64,000 nt of DNA, taken from positions 1 through 64,000 of the forward strand of contig CAZAFV010000007.1 in assembly GCA_964484385.1 (NCBI GenBank), read 5' to 3'. Of the stretch, positions 26,349 through 35,480 are shown piece after piece (the stretch's first letter is position 1; each line of letters starts with the position of its first letter). The stretch is from Poriferisodalis sp964484385 (lineage in GTDB: Bacteria; Actinomycetota; Acidimicrobiia; Acidimicrobiales; Poriferisodalaceae). Under the pieces are notes generated by a model. That model was not told the DNA's origin and made no database searches. It was given only the letters and a program-made list of their open reading frames with translations. The position numbers were made by a program, and so were the translations under genes.

Positions 26349-27440
26349 CTAGTCGAAGTCGATGACGGTACGGGTGCCCACGCGCTGGCGCATCTGCTCA
26401 TAGCCCACGTTGATGTCCTCCAGCGGCATGTGCGCCGAGATCATCTCGTCGAGCATCAGGCGGCCGTCGAGATACATGTCGACGTAACGGGGCATGTCCA
26501 CCCGGAAGGCGTTCGAGCCCATCATCGAGCCCTGCAGCCGCTTCTCGAGCATGAACACCTCATAACCCGTGATCTCGATCTTCTCGCCGAACGGCATCAT
26601 GCCGACGATGACCGTGGTGCCGCCGGCTCGCGACGACGACCAAGCCTGCTCGCAGGTCTGCTTCAGCCCGATGCACTCGAATGCGTAGTCGACACCGCCG
26701 CCTGTCAGCTCCTTGATCGCCTCGACAGGATCGCCCTCGGAGGCGTTGACCGTGTCGGTGGCGCCCACCTGGCGGGCCGTTTCCAGCTTGGAATCTTCGA
26801 CGTCCACCGAGATGACCCGGCCGGCTCCGGCGATGCGGGCACCTTGCACTGCCGACAGGCCGATGCCGCCCGCGCCGTACACGGCCACGGTCGCGCCTGG
26901 CTCGATTCGAGCGGTCTTGAACACTGCACCCAGGCCCGTGGTGACGCCGCAGCCGATGAGCGCCGCACGATCGAGCGGCATGTCGTCGCGAATCTTCACG
27001 ACAGCGTTCTGGTGGATCAGCATCTCCTCTGCGAATCCGCCGAGACGGGCGAACTGCCCTACCTCGGTGCCGTCGGGCTTGGCCAGCCGTGGTGCGGTAC
27101 CGGAAGGCCGTGCAACGGCAGCGGGATTGGCGCAGATATTCGGACGACCGGTCAGGCAACGCTCGCAGTGACCGCAGAAGACCGACAGGCAGCTGATGAC
27201 GTGGTCGCCGGGCTTCACATAAGACACGTTCTCGCCGACCGCTTCGACCACACCGGCACTCTCGTGACCCATGACAGCGGGGAGCTGGTACGGCCAGTGG
27301 GCATCCATGAAGTGCAGATCGCTGTGGCACAGACCCGCGTGCACCACCCGCAACAGGACCTCGTCGGGAGCGGGTGCATCGACGGAGATGTCCTCGATCT
27401 CGAGTTCGCCCGGAATCTCGTTGAGCACTGCAGCTTTCAT
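26349..27440 (-). CDS. Zinc-dependent alcohol dehydrogenase (class III/AdhD-like)
   Basis: 363 residues. Catalytic zinc ligands are in GLCHSD (C38) and GHE (H59, E60); the structural zinc motif is C89-x2-C92-x2-C95-x7-C103. The Rossmann motif is GAGGIGLSAVQ, with VDVEDSK after the second strand indicating NAD+. It resembles mycobacterial NDMA- or NAD-dependent alcohol dehydrogenases. It is upstream of the SDR gene in a likely operon with two MFS transporters and a molybdopterin oxidoreductase. Confidence 0.9.
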   Translation of the reverse strand: MKAAVLNEIPGELEIEDISVDAPAPDEVLLRVVHAGLCHSDLHFMDAHWPYQLPAVMGHESAGVVEAVGENVSYVKPGDHVISCLSVFCGHCERCLTGRPNICANPAAVARPSGTAPRLAKPDGTEVGQFARLGGFAEEMLIHQNAVVKIRDDMPLDRAALIGCGVTTGLGAVFKTARIEPGATVAVYGAGGIGLSAVQGARIAGAGRVISVDVEDSKLETARQVGATDTVNASEGDPVEAIKELTGGGVDYAFECIGLKQTCEQAWSSSRAGGTTVIVGMMPFGEKIEITGYEVFMLEKRLQGSMMGSNAFRVDMPRYVDMYLDGRLMLDEMISAHMPLEDINVGYEQMRQRVGTRTVIDFD

Positions 27441-27526
27441 GGCCGGCTTCCCCTCTCGTCACGCACGTCGGCGGCGCGACTCGGCATCGCCGCAGCGTAC
27501 TCACCCTCAGAATGCGGCAGGAAACC

Positions 27527-28906
27527 TCACGGCGTGGGGCCTCCGCGCCGCAGTACCTCCGGTCTGATCAGCAGCCACAGCGTCATGCCGGCGAGTCCCA
27601 ATGAGGCCATCAAGATGACCGCGGTGCGGGCGCCGAGCTGCTGCGCCACCTCGCCGAGCACGTAGGTGCCCACCGGCAGTGCGCCGATCGCCATGCTCAG
27701 CAAGCCCATCGCACGGCCCCGCATCTCCTCCGACACGGTGGTGAGCACCAAGGTCGACTGCGTTGCAGCGAAGAGCCCGCTGCCGCAGCTGGCGACGTAC
27801 AGCGTGATAACGGCGATCAGCACGTTCGGCGACAGCGCCCACACGATGAGCATCGCCATCGCCACGAAGACTCCGAACGAGTAGGCGATCCCCCAGCGAC
27901 CGTCGCCCCACTTGGCGGTGACCAGCGATCCGGTGATCATGCCGAAGCCGGTCATCGAGCCGATGATCCCGATCTGCGATGCCGTGGCATTGACCTGGTC
28001 GCCGATGAGCTGGACGGCCGGGAAGTAGGCGAACATGAAGAAGTTCGCCATCACGGTGACACCCAGGATGCTGAGCAGACTGCGATTGGTCCGCGCCAAG
28101 CGCAAACCAGCCCGCAGCTCCGCGAGCGTCGAGGTGCGGTCTCGGCTGTGTTGTTGTGCCTCGCCAGCTCGGCCGTGTTGCTGCGCCTCGCCGGCTCGGC
28201 CGATCGGCACAACTTCGAAGATCCGGTCCCGGAGCGCGTCGGACCATCGATCAGTCGCTGTCGTCACAGGCCGGGCCGGCGGTACGTGCGGTACCCACAT
28301 GAGGAGCACCAAGCCGAGGCCCAGCATGACGGCCACCCCCAGGAAGGCTGCCCCTACGCCAGCCCGGTCAGCAAATGCGCCACCCAGCAGCTGCCCCGCC
28401 GCTACGCCTGAGGCGAGCGCCATCGTCTCCCACGCCATTGCCTTGTGCAGCCGATGCGGCCCCACGATGTCGAGCACCAGAGCTCGACGGCTGGTCATGT
28501 CCACCACCCAGCCGATGCCCGCGAACAACAAGAACGGATACAGCAGTGCGATGCCCAGTTGCCCAGCCCGCTCGGCCAGCCCTACCACGGCCACGAACGG
28601 CACCAGAAGCGCCGTCTGCAATCGCACGGTGCGCCGACGGTCGAAGCGATCCGAGATCACCCCGCCGATGGCCCCGCCGAGCAGCAGAGGCGCCCACATG
28701 ATGGCCCCAGTCAGCTGCACCATCCGTGGCGAGCCGGTGATCTGGTTGACGTGATAGCTGGCCAGGAACGCAATCGCCCAGCGTCCCCAGTGCCAGCACA
28801 GCCCGCTGAACCACAGCGGGGCGAAGCCGCGGGCCGAGAATGCACCGCCGCCGCGGACCTCGGGCTCAAGGCGCGGCGCCTCAGCGGCCGCCGCCCCCCT
28901 GCGCAT
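27527..28906 (-). CDS. MFS transporter with a duplicated nine-residue loop segment
   Basis: 459 residues, about 12 hydrophobic segments. LGGAIGGVISDRFDRRRTVR is the loop 2-3 motif, typical of the enterobactin-exporter (EntS)-like MFS group. The central cytoplasmic loop carries GRAGEAQQH twice in a row, encoded by the 27-bp tandem repeat at 28150-28203. It starts 59 bp downstream of the molybdopterin oxidoreductase gene and precedes the alcohol dehydrogenase by 86 bp, so it probably moves the substrate or product of that pathway. Confidence 0.87.
   Translation of the reverse strand: MRRGAAAAEAPRLEPEVRGGGAFSARGFAPLWFSGLCWHWGRWAIAFLASYHVNQITGSPRMVQLTGAIMWAPLLLGGAIGGVISDRFDRRRTVRLQTALLVPFVAVVGLAERAGQLGIALLYPFLLFAGIGWVVDMTSRRALVLDIVGPHRLHKAMAWETMALASGVAAGQLLGGAFADRAGVGAAFLGVAVMLGLGLVLLMWVPHVPPARPVTTATDRWSDALRDRIFEVVPIGRAGEAQQHGRAGEAQQHSRDRTSTLAELRAGLRLARTNRSLLSILGVTVMANFFMFAYFPAVQLIGDQVNATASQIGIIGSMTGFGMITGSLVTAKWGDGRWGIAYSFGVFVAMAMLIVWALSPNVLIAVITLYVASCGSGLFAATQSTLVLTTVSEEMRGRAMGLLSMAIGALPVGTYVLGEVAQQLGARTAVILMASLGLAGMTLWLLIRPEVLRRGGPTP
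28150..28203. repeat. 27-bp in-frame tandem repeat within the MFS gene
   Basis: Two contiguous 27-bp units (28150-28176, 28177-28203) differ at 3 positions, all silent, and encode a doubled nine-residue stretch in the central cytoplasmic loop of the transporter. The unit length keeps the frame. Confidence 0.88.
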
Positions 28907-28965
28907 CAGCGCGGCATCCTACGAGGGCGCTCTGGCCGGCGTATCTTCCTCTGACCGCTGACAGA

Positions 28966-31176
28966 TCAGGCGGGAACCGCAGATGCCGGGGCGACGGTCA
29001 CCGGCACGCCATTGACGGCGGCGTTACCGGACGGAACGTCAACGAAGTCGGGCGGGACGAGCAGGTTGTAGTTGACACCGGCGTACCTGCTCGCCACTGA
29101 TTGGCGGGTGCCTGGCTTGTCGTGCCCCCATCCGTGGGGCAGCGACACGACGCCCGGGTACATCTGATCGCTGACTTCCACAGGCACCTCGACGGCACCG
29201 CTCGACGACGAGACCCGGGCCAGTTCACCGTCGGTCACACCCGCGTTCGCGGCATCGTCGGGATGGATGAGCAGCGTGCAGCGATCCTTGCCGCGCACCA
29301 AGACCTCGACGTTGTGCATCCACGAGTTGTTCGAGCGCACATGGCGTCGGCTGGTGAGTACCAGCGATGCGTCGGACCGTTCGAGGCTCGCCTCCAAGCG
29401 CTCGACATCGGAGGTGATGCGCCCAGGCGCCAGGTCGATCTTGCCGTCGGGGTTCACCACGATGTCGTCGACTTGGGGGACCATCGGACCCATGTCGAGC
29501 CCGTTCGGCAGCTCCTTGAGCTTGTCGAGGTTCAAGCCGTCGGGATTCTCGCCGTAGCGATCGCCCCACGGACCGGTGCGGATGGCCAGATCGTTCAGCC
29601 GCTCGGGCCCGGGTTCGGGCGATGCCTCCAGCGCCATCGCCGGGTCAACGCCGGCCAGCTCAGCGAGCGCCGAGAAGTAGAGGTCGTCGAACTCGGCCGC
29701 ATTCACGTCTCCCATGCCGGCACACATTGCTCCGAGCCGAGTGAGGATCTCCCATTCGTCGGGTCGGTCGTCGGCAGGCGGGAACAGCGGGGGCGCATAT
29801 TTCGCCGCAGAGCGCTTGGCCCAGCCCCACAGCATCTCGGAGTAGAAGTGCTGCTCCAGCGCGGCCAGCCCCGGCAAGACGACGTGGGCGTGGCGGGAGG
29901 TCTCGTTCAGCGCATTGTCCACCGAGATCATCGCCTCCAGCAGCGGCAATGCCCCATCGAGGCGCTCGGAATTGGGGGCCGACAGCACCGGGTTGCCGCC
30001 CACCACGATCAACCCTTTGAGCTGCCCCTCGCCGGGCGTGTCGATCTCCTCTGCGAGGCACCCCATCGGGAACTGGCCGAGCACCTCGGGAATGTCGCGA
30101 ACCCTGCTCCGCCAGCGGTCGAACCCGCCCTCGAAGCCCCAGTCCTGCTGCAGCATCGACCACGCCACCGGCTTCGCCCACATCATCCCGCCGACCGCGT
30201 CCAGGTTGCCGGTGAGCGCGCAGATGACGTCGGGCAGCCACGACGCCAGCGTGCCGAACTCCTGGTTGCAGGTGCCGATGCGGGCGTACCACACAGCGCG
30301 CTCGGCGGCGGCGAACTCGCGCGCGAGGGTGCGGATCGTCCCGGCGTCCGCACCGCACGCGTCGGCCACTCGCTCCGGCGGGAACTCAGCAGCAATGGCC
30401 CGCACCTCGTCCACACCCTTGAGCCGATCAGCCAGGTGCCCTAGTCGCACGAGCCCTTCGTCGAACAGCACGTTCACTACGGCGAGCTGCAGCAGCGCAT
30501 CGGTGCCCGGCCGAACCGGCAGCCACTGGTCGGCATGGGCGCAGGTTTCGCTGCGGCGAGGGTCGATCACCACCACCTTGCCGCGCTCGCGCACCAAATC
30601 CAGCGCACCTGGAACATCGGGGCAGCCCATAAAGCTGCCCTGGCTGGCGGACGGGTTGGCGCCCTGCACCACCATGAAATCGGTGCGGTCGATGTCGGGC
30701 ACCGGGATGCGCCACGAGTGCCCGTACATCAGCTGACACGCCACGTTTTTGGACCACGTGTCGACGGTGCCAGACGAGTACACCGTGGGTATCCCGGCGA
30801 GCTGCAGGAACATGCCGGCATAGCGGCTGATGGAGTAGTTGAAGCCAGTGGCGTTGCCGAGGTAGGCGGTGATTGCCTCGACGCCGTACTTGTCCCGGAC
30901 GCCGCCGAGCAGCTCGGCGCAGCGCTCCAAGGCCGCATCCCAGCTGGCCTCGACCAGATCGCCGGCTGCGTTGCGGACCAGCGGCCTGCGCACTCGATCG
31001 GGATCGGCGTACATGTGCCCGAGCACGGTGCCCTTGGGGCAGATGTAGCCCTTCGACCAGACATCGTCGCGATTCGGTCTGATCAGCTTCACTTCGCCGC
31101 CGGCGTGATGCACCTCGAGCCCGCACATCGCTTCGCACAATGAGCAGCTTCGGATATGAATCTGGCGATCGGTCAT
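28966..31176 (-). CDS. Molybdopterin oxidoreductase (second copy type)
   Basis: 736 residues, cytoplasmic. N-terminal [4Fe-4S] ligands are C11, C14, C18 and C46. The MGD-binding body and C-terminal dinucleotide-binding domain (SLPHGWGHDKPG) are intact. In the molybdenum-ligand region it reads SKNVACQLMYG, so a Cys is present near the expected position, unlike the related protein at 14937-17126. It heads a minus-strand run with MFS, alcohol dehydrogenase, SDR and MFS genes. The substrate is unknown; acetylene hydratase- or formate dehydrogenase-like chemistry cannot be distinguished here. Confidence 0.87.
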   Translation of the reverse strand: MTDRQIHIRSCSLCEAMCGLEVHHAGGEVKLIRPNRDDVWSKGYICPKGTVLGHMYADPDRVRRPLVRNAAGDLVEASWDAALERCAELLGGVRDKYGVEAITAYLGNATGFNYSISRYAGMFLQLAGIPTVYSSGTVDTWSKNVACQLMYGHSWRIPVPDIDRTDFMVVQGANPSASQGSFMGCPDVPGALDLVRERGKVVVIDPRRSETCAHADQWLPVRPGTDALLQLAVVNVLFDEGLVRLGHLADRLKGVDEVRAIAAEFPPERVADACGADAGTIRTLAREFAAAERAVWYARIGTCNQEFGTLASWLPDVICALTGNLDAVGGMMWAKPVAWSMLQQDWGFEGGFDRWRSRVRDIPEVLGQFPMGCLAEEIDTPGEGQLKGLIVVGGNPVLSAPNSERLDGALPLLEAMISVDNALNETSRHAHVVLPGLAALEQHFYSEMLWGWAKRSAAKYAPPLFPPADDRPDEWEILTRLGAMCAGMGDVNAAEFDDLYFSALAELAGVDPAMALEASPEPGPERLNDLAIRTGPWGDRYGENPDGLNLDKLKELPNGLDMGPMVPQVDDIVVNPDGKIDLAPGRITSDVERLEASLERSDASLVLTSRRHVRSNNSWMHNVEVLVRGKDRCTLLIHPDDAANAGVTDGELARVSSSSGAVEVPVEVSDQMYPGVVSLPHGWGHDKPGTRQSVASRYAGVNYNLLVPPDFVDVPSGNAAVNGVPVTVAPASAVPA

Positions 31177-31340
31177 ACGGGCCCTTTTCTCGCGGCGTGC
31201 CCGAGGTGCCCCGGGGTCTCCCGAGATTACGTCCCAAGCACGGGCAACCGCCCGCTCCCGCTGTTGACTGCCAAGCAGTCGGCGATAGTTCTGGCGGAGG
31301 CGCTGATCGGGATTTTGCGCCTGCGGCTACTATCGAGGCG

Positions 31341-31622
31341 GTGACATCGACTGATCCGGCGCCTGCGCAGGCAGACGCCGGCACCGAGCCGCAGCCCGTC
31401 CTGACTGATGTCTGGCAGGGAGACGACGGCGCCGGCTTCGACGCTGAGCGCAGCAACGTCAAGATCTGCCGCAACGCGCGCCATTTCACCTTCGACGGCT
31501 TTGCTGAAGGCGACGAGGACATCGCCACGTCGTGGCGGAGACTGCTCGAGCGCGAAGGCAAGGCATCCCCCGACGGCACCTCGGTGCGCGACCTGGTCCT
31601 CGGTCCCACTTCAGGCGACTGA
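31341..31622 (+). CDS. Small hypothetical protein at the head of the coxDE cluster
   Basis: 93 residues from GTG 31341. A -10-like TACTAT lies 7 bp before the start, which would fit a leaderless transcript. The N-terminal 25 residues are Pro/Ala/Thr-rich; the remainder (FDAERSNVKICRNARHFTFD and onward) looks folded and acidic. No family is recognised. It ends 26 bp before coxD and is likely cotranscribed. The frame is open further upstream to 31140, but that part shows no protein-like pattern. Confidence 0.55.
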   Translation: MTSTDPAPAQADAGTEPQPVLTDVWQGDDGAGFDAERSNVKICRNARHFTFDGFAEGDEDIATSWRRLLEREGKASPDGTSVRDLVLGPTSGD

Positions 31623-31648
31623 GGCCGGCGGCGTTCCGGGCTCCAACG

Positions 31649-32542
31649 GTGAGCGACCAGCCCCGCAACGAGACACCGGCGAGCGTTGCCGACCTCCAGG
31701 CACAGCTTCGCTCAGCCGGCTATCTCGCGAGCCGAGGCCTGGCCACCGCAACGCTCATCGGGATGCGGTTGGGCCGGCCAATCCTGCTCGAAGGCGAGGT
31801 CGGAGTAGGCAAGACCGAGATGGCCAAGTGCCTCGCGCATATCGGCGGGCGGGAGCTGATCCGCCTGCAGTGCTACGAGGGCATCGACACCTACCAAGCG
31901 CTCTACGAGTGGGACTACGCGCGGCAGATGCTGCACGTCAGGGCGCTGTCGGAGAGCGAGCTGACTGACGCCGAGGCTGTCAGCGGGCTGTACGGCCCTG
32001 AATTCCTCATCGAGCGGCCGCTGCTGTCGGCGATCAAGGCCGGCAGCAGTGCGGTGCTGCTCATCGACGAGGTCGATCGTGCCGACGACGAATTCGAGGC
32101 CTTCCTGCTGGAGCTGCTGTCGGACTTCCAGATCACGATTCCCGAGATCGGCACCGTCACCGCGGCCAGCCGGCCGATGGTGGTGGTGACCTCGAATCGC
32201 ACCCGGGAACTGCACGACGCCCTCAAGCGCCGATGCCTCTACCACTGGATCGGTTACCCCAGCTTCGAGGAGGAGATCGAGATCGTGCGCTTGCGTGCGC
32301 CCGATGCTGTCGCAACCCTCGCCCACAAGGTGGTTGCTGCCGTTCAGCGCCTGCGCGACATGGATCTCGCCAAGCCGCCGGGTATCGCCGAGACGCTGGA
32401 CTGGGTGGATGCGCTCGGCGTGCTGGGCACCGACGATCTCGATGCGGCGGCCGCAGCCGACACGATCGGCGCGGTCATCAAGGACCGTGACGACCTCGAA
32501 TTGATCGAAACCGAACTCGACAGGGTTGTTGCCGATGCCTGA
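31649..32542 (+). CDS. coxD: MoxR-type AAA+ ATPase CoxD
   Basis: 297 residues from GTG 31649. Walker A EGEVGVGKTEMAK (about 49-61) and Walker B LLIDEVDRADDEFEAFLLE are typical of the MoxR/CoxD branch. CoxD in Oligotropha is needed for assembling the [CuSMoO2] active site of CO dehydrogenase. The next gene encodes the VWA partner CoxE, as in known cox clusters, and coxLMS lie convergently 4 kb away. The last codons repeat gatgcctgac, which also covers the coxE start. Confidence 0.88.
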   Translation: MSDQPRNETPASVADLQAQLRSAGYLASRGLATATLIGMRLGRPILLEGEVGVGKTEMAKCLAHIGGRELIRLQCYEGIDTYQALYEWDYARQMLHVRALSESELTDAEAVSGLYGPEFLIERPLLSAIKAGSSAVLLIDEVDRADDEFEAFLLELLSDFQITIPEIGTVTAASRPMVVVTSNRTRELHDALKRRCLYHWIGYPSFEEEIEIVRLRAPDAVATLAHKVVAAVQRLRDMDLAKPPGIAETLDWVDALGVLGTDDLDAAAAADTIGAVIKDRDDLELIETELDRVVADA

Positions 32543-32556
32543 CCGCGGCGCCGCTG

Positions 32557-33723
32557 ATGCCTGACGTGGGTCGGGCACCCGAAGCTGTGGCCAACACGCC
32601 GCCAATGGAATTCGTAGCGAGGCTCGTCGGCTTTGGCCATGCGTTGCGGGACGAGGGCCTGCCGGTGGGCTCCGACGACGTGGTCACGTTCTGCTCTGCG
32701 GTTTCCGAACTCACGCCGAGCGATCTCGAAGACGTCTACTGGAGCGGCCGCACGACGCTGGTCCATCGCCGGGACCACCTGCCGCTCTACGACGAGGTGT
32801 TCCGCCGGTACTTCTTGGGACACCGGGCCCCGGCCAAACCCCAGCCTTCCGAATCCGAACCGATCGCGCAGGGCCAGAGCGGCACCCTGAACGTGCCAGA
32901 CAGCGAGCCTGGCACTCAAACGGGTGACGACCGGCCGATGGTGCTCGGGCGTCAGGCCTCTGGGGTCGAGTTCCAGCGCGACAAGCGCTTCGCGGAGTGC
33001 ACGCCCACCGAGCTGGCTGCGCTGCGGCGCATCATGGCGCAGGTTCGACTCGAACCGCCCCGCCGTCGCACCCGGCGGCGTCGCACCGACCCGTCGGGGG
33101 CACGCCTCGACATCCGCCGCATAGCCCGCGACGCCATGCGTCTCAGCCACGCCGCCCCGGTCCTGCATCGCGTGACGCGAGCCGAGCGGGCTCGCCCGCT
33201 CGTGCTGATCCTCGACATATCGGGGTCGATGGCCGACTACTCCCGGAACCTGCTGCAGTTCGCATACTCGATGCGCAGGGCGGCCCAGAAGGTGGAGGTG
33301 TTCTGCTTCGGCACCCGGTTGACGCGCATCACCCCAGCGCTCGACCGACGCAACCCCGACGACGCGATGAAGCTGGCGGCTGCCCGCGTCCTGGACTGGG
33401 ACGGAGGCACCCGGATCGGGGCATCGCTGGACAGCTTCATCCGCAGGTGGGGCCGCAAAGGACTCAGCCGTGGCGCCACCGTCGTCATCTGCTCCGACGG
33501 GCTGGATCGGGGCGAGCCTGCCGCCCTGGCGAGCGCGATGGAACGCCTGAGCCGGCTCTGCCACCGGATCATCTGGATGAACCCGCTGGTCGGCGACCAC
33601 CCGGACACTCCGCCCAGCACACTGGGCATGATGGCCGCCGGCCCGTTCATCGACACGCTTGAATCGGGCCACGACTTGGCGAGCCTGGAACAGTTCGCCG
33701 CCAAGCTGGCCCACGTCGGGTGA
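32557..33723 (+). CDS. coxE: VWA-domain protein CoxE
   Basis: 388 residues. The N-terminal half is helical, with an Arg-rich stretch (EPPRRRTRRRRTDPSG) at about 170-185. The C-terminal half is a von Willebrand factor A domain with the MIDAS motif LILDISGSM and a later VICSDGLDRG. CoxE pairs with the ATPase CoxD in maturation of the CO dehydrogenase active site. It starts 14 bp after coxD. Confidence 0.88.
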   Translation: MPDVGRAPEAVANTPPMEFVARLVGFGHALRDEGLPVGSDDVVTFCSAVSELTPSDLEDVYWSGRTTLVHRRDHLPLYDEVFRRYFLGHRAPAKPQPSESEPIAQGQSGTLNVPDSEPGTQTGDDRPMVLGRQASGVEFQRDKRFAECTPTELAALRRIMAQVRLEPPRRRTRRRRTDPSGARLDIRRIARDAMRLSHAAPVLHRVTRAERARPLVLILDISGSMADYSRNLLQFAYSMRRAAQKVEVFCFGTRLTRITPALDRRNPDDAMKLAAARVLDWDGGTRIGASLDSFIRRWGRKGLSRGATVVICSDGLDRGEPAALASAMERLSRLCHRIIWMNPLVGDHPDTPPSTLGMMAAGPFIDTLESGHDLASLEQFAAKLAHVG

Positions 33724-33750
33724 TCCTGGGGTCCTGATGAGCCGCGAACG

Positions 33751-34035
33751 ATGAGCCGGTGGAGCGTTTCCATCCAAGCCGAAGGCGACCGCCCCATCGA
33801 ATTGGATGAGGTGGTCGCGCTGGCCGATGCTGTCGCACCGCTCGAAGGCATCGCATCCGGCGTCGGTGCGATGGCATACGGCGCCCAGATCGTTGTGGAG
33901 GCTGAGAGTTCCGACCAAGCCGTCGAAGCGGCCATGGCGGCGTTCGCTGCTGCTGTCGAGACCGCAGACCTCCCCGCCTGGCCGATGACCCGAGCCGAGG
34001 TGATCGGCGAGGACGAGTTGGACTTCGACGAATGA
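33751..34035 (+). CDS. Small hypothetical protein downstream of coxE
   Basis: 94 residues, acidic, alternating strand and helix pattern (RWSVSIQAEGDRPIELDEVV, then QIVVEAESSDQAVEAAMAAF) suggesting a small ferredoxin-like alpha/beta fold. It starts 27 bp after coxE and is followed 24 bp later by the next gene. No family is recognised. The context suggests a role around CO dehydrogenase or a later addition to its operon. Confidence 0.6.
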   Translation: MSRWSVSIQAEGDRPIELDEVVALADAVAPLEGIASGVGAMAYGAQIVVEAESSDQAVEAAMAAFAAAVETADLPAWPMTRAEVIGEDELDFDE

Positions 34036-34059
34036 CGCGGCCCCAGTGATTCGGCCCCA

Positions 34060-34527
34060 ATGATTCGACTTGGCTCGCTTGCCGGCTACCCCTTCGAGGG
34101 ACCACGGGTGCTCGGCGGTTGGACGCCGCCGAGGGGTGCAGCCGTGTTCGCGGTCCTGTACCGGGCCGACCCCGACGGCAAGCCGTACGACTACGCCGTG
34201 CTCGACGTCGACCACGCGGACAACCTGGCAGCGGCCGGACTGCCGTTCGGCCACCCCCGCGCCAAGTGCTGGGAACGGCGCGCTGGCAACAAGTGGAACC
34301 TCCACATCTGCACCTACGAGGTACCGGGCGGGCTGCGCTCACATCGCGAGCAGATCGTCCAGGAGCTCGTCGCCATCTATCGGCCCGGCTGCGCGCCCGA
34401 CCAGTTCGACCGGGTGTGGGAGGACGAATGGATCGGCAGCTACCGAGCCCCCACTGCGGGCCCGCTCACGACCACGCGAGACCCCAGCGGTTCGACCGGA
34501 CCAACCTCTGAGTCGGGCTCGAGCTGA
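34060..34527 (+). CDS. Hypothetical protein, last gene of the coxDE operon
   Basis: 155 residues. The first 110 look like one compact domain with conserved-looking aromatic and charged residues (GGWTPPRGAAVFAVLYRADP, YDYAVLDVDH, KWNLHICTYE); a low-complexity Thr/Ser-rich tail follows. No catalytic motif is identifiable. It ends 10 bp from the convergent end of the small-membrane-protein array. Confidence 0.55.
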   Translation: MIRLGSLAGYPFEGPRVLGGWTPPRGAAVFAVLYRADPDGKPYDYAVLDVDHADNLAAAGLPFGHPRAKCWERRAGNKWNLHICTYEVPGGLRSHREQIVQELVAIYRPGCAPDQFDRVWEDEWIGSYRAPTAGPLTTTRDPSGSTGPTSESGSS

Positions 34528-34537
34528 CTGCCGGCGG

Positions 34538-34900
34538 CTATTCGGGGTGGTAGCCGACTGCGTCGTGAAGCCGGCTGCGGCGCGTGCCCATCGCGGGCCG
34601 GGCCGGCGACGGCTCGCGAGGCTCGGGTTCAGGCTCGTAGGTGGCACCGGTCACGATGCCTTCGGCCATGCCGTACAGCAGTGGCAGAGCGCCGGCGATG
34701 ACGCCGGCCGTGTTGTTGATGCGCTCGACGCCCGGCTCGACGGCCTCAGCGTCGGACTTGATCTTCCAGACGATCTGCGAGCACTCCTCGAGCAGGCCGG
34801 CGATCCGGGTGAGCTGGCTGCCCACCACGAACAGGTAGAACGCGAGCCCGGCAATGAACAAGCCGATCAGGATGACGGAGAGAACAACGAGTGTCGTCAT
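34538..34900 (-). CDS. Small membrane-anchored protein 5 of the cox-linked array
   Basis: 120 residues. The N-terminal helix (VILIGLFIAGLAFYLFVVGS) is a single membrane anchor. It is followed by an amphipathic helical stretch with spaced Ile/Leu/Val and a Pro/Glu-rich tail. It shares the pattern of the four preceding genes and overlaps the upstream one by 4 bp. Function unknown. Confidence 0.6.
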   Translation of the reverse strand: MTTLVVLSVILIGLFIAGLAFYLFVVGSQLTRIAGLLEECSQIVWKIKSDAEAVEPGVERINNTAGVIAGALPLLYGMAEGIVTGATYEPEPEPREPSPARPAMGTRRSRLHDAVGYHPE

Positions 34901-35187
34901 GAGCGCACCTTGTCGAGTACTCGGCCCAGGAACAGGTGATGTTCGAGACCTTCGGTCAGCACCGCGTCCACCCCGTCGGCAGTTTCGGCGATCAGGGCGG
35001 TGTCAGACGTGTTGGCGGCGGCTCGTTCGAGCGTGCCTTTGATGGTCTCCACCCGGCGCTCGATCGTGCGCACCAGAAGCACCAGCATGGTGAGCAGCAC
35101 CACCACGGCCACGATCACCACGAATCCGCCGATGATGACCCCCCACCAGAGGTTCTCTTGGGTGTCGGTGAGAGCCAGCAGGTTCAT
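34897..35187 (-). CDS. Small membrane-anchored protein 4 of the cox-linked array
   Basis: 96 residues. A short N-terminal segment, then one strong transmembrane helix (IIGGFVVIVAVVVLLTMLVL) at about 18-40. The cytoplasmic helix that follows (RTIERRVETIKGTLERAAA) reads like a coiled coil. Overlaps the next gene (ATGA) and starts 1 bp after the previous stop. No catalytic motif. Confidence 0.65.
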   Translation of the reverse strand: MNLLALTDTQENLWWGVIIGGFVVIVAVVVLLTMLVLLVRTIERRVETIKGTLERAAANTSDTALIAETADGVDAVLTEGLEHHLFLGRVLDKVRS

Positions 35188-35188
35188 G

Positions 35189-35467
35189 TCAGCCTCCTAA
35201 CCGGTTCCGGCCACGCTTGAGGCCGTCGACGATCACCGTTGCCGCCGCGATCGTCGTGTTCAGTTCCCCGAGCGCCGCCGTGTTGGTGACGGCGTCTTCC
35301 AGTCCGTCGTTGATCTCGGTGGCCCGATTGCCGATCGAACGGGCCAGCATCAGGATGGGCACGACGAGGGCGACCACCGCGATCACGACGACGATGCCGA
35401 TGACGTAGCCGATGACCCATCCGGTGGTGGATCCGGCGTCCGAACTCTGGGCGAGTAACTGCAGCAT
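35189..35467 (-). CDS. Small membrane-anchored protein 3 of the cox-linked array
   Basis: 92 residues. One transmembrane helix at about 17-42 (GYVIGIVVVIAVVALVVPIL) followed by an amphipathic helix rich in Asn/Thr (IGNRATEINDGLEDAVTNTA) and a basic C-terminus. The GLEDAVTNTAAL pattern recalls the TLERAAANTSDTAL of the downstream gene, supporting paralogy. Confidence 0.6.
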   Translation of the reverse strand: MLQLLAQSSDAGSTTGWVIGYVIGIVVVIAVVALVVPILMLARSIGNRATEINDGLEDAVTNTAALGELNTTIAAATVIVDGLKRGRNRLGG

Positions 35468-35480
35468 GGCGGTGCCTCCC

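Noticed and set aside
31264..31292. TTGACT as a -35 box for the coxDE operon
   Set aside because: No acceptable -10 hexamer lies at 16-18 bp; the nearer TACTAT before the GTG is a better but unpaired candidate, so no promoter was called.
32344..34305. 653-residue minus-strand open frame
   Set aside because: Antisense of coxE and the two following genes, whose plus-strand products have VWA and other protein-like patterns.
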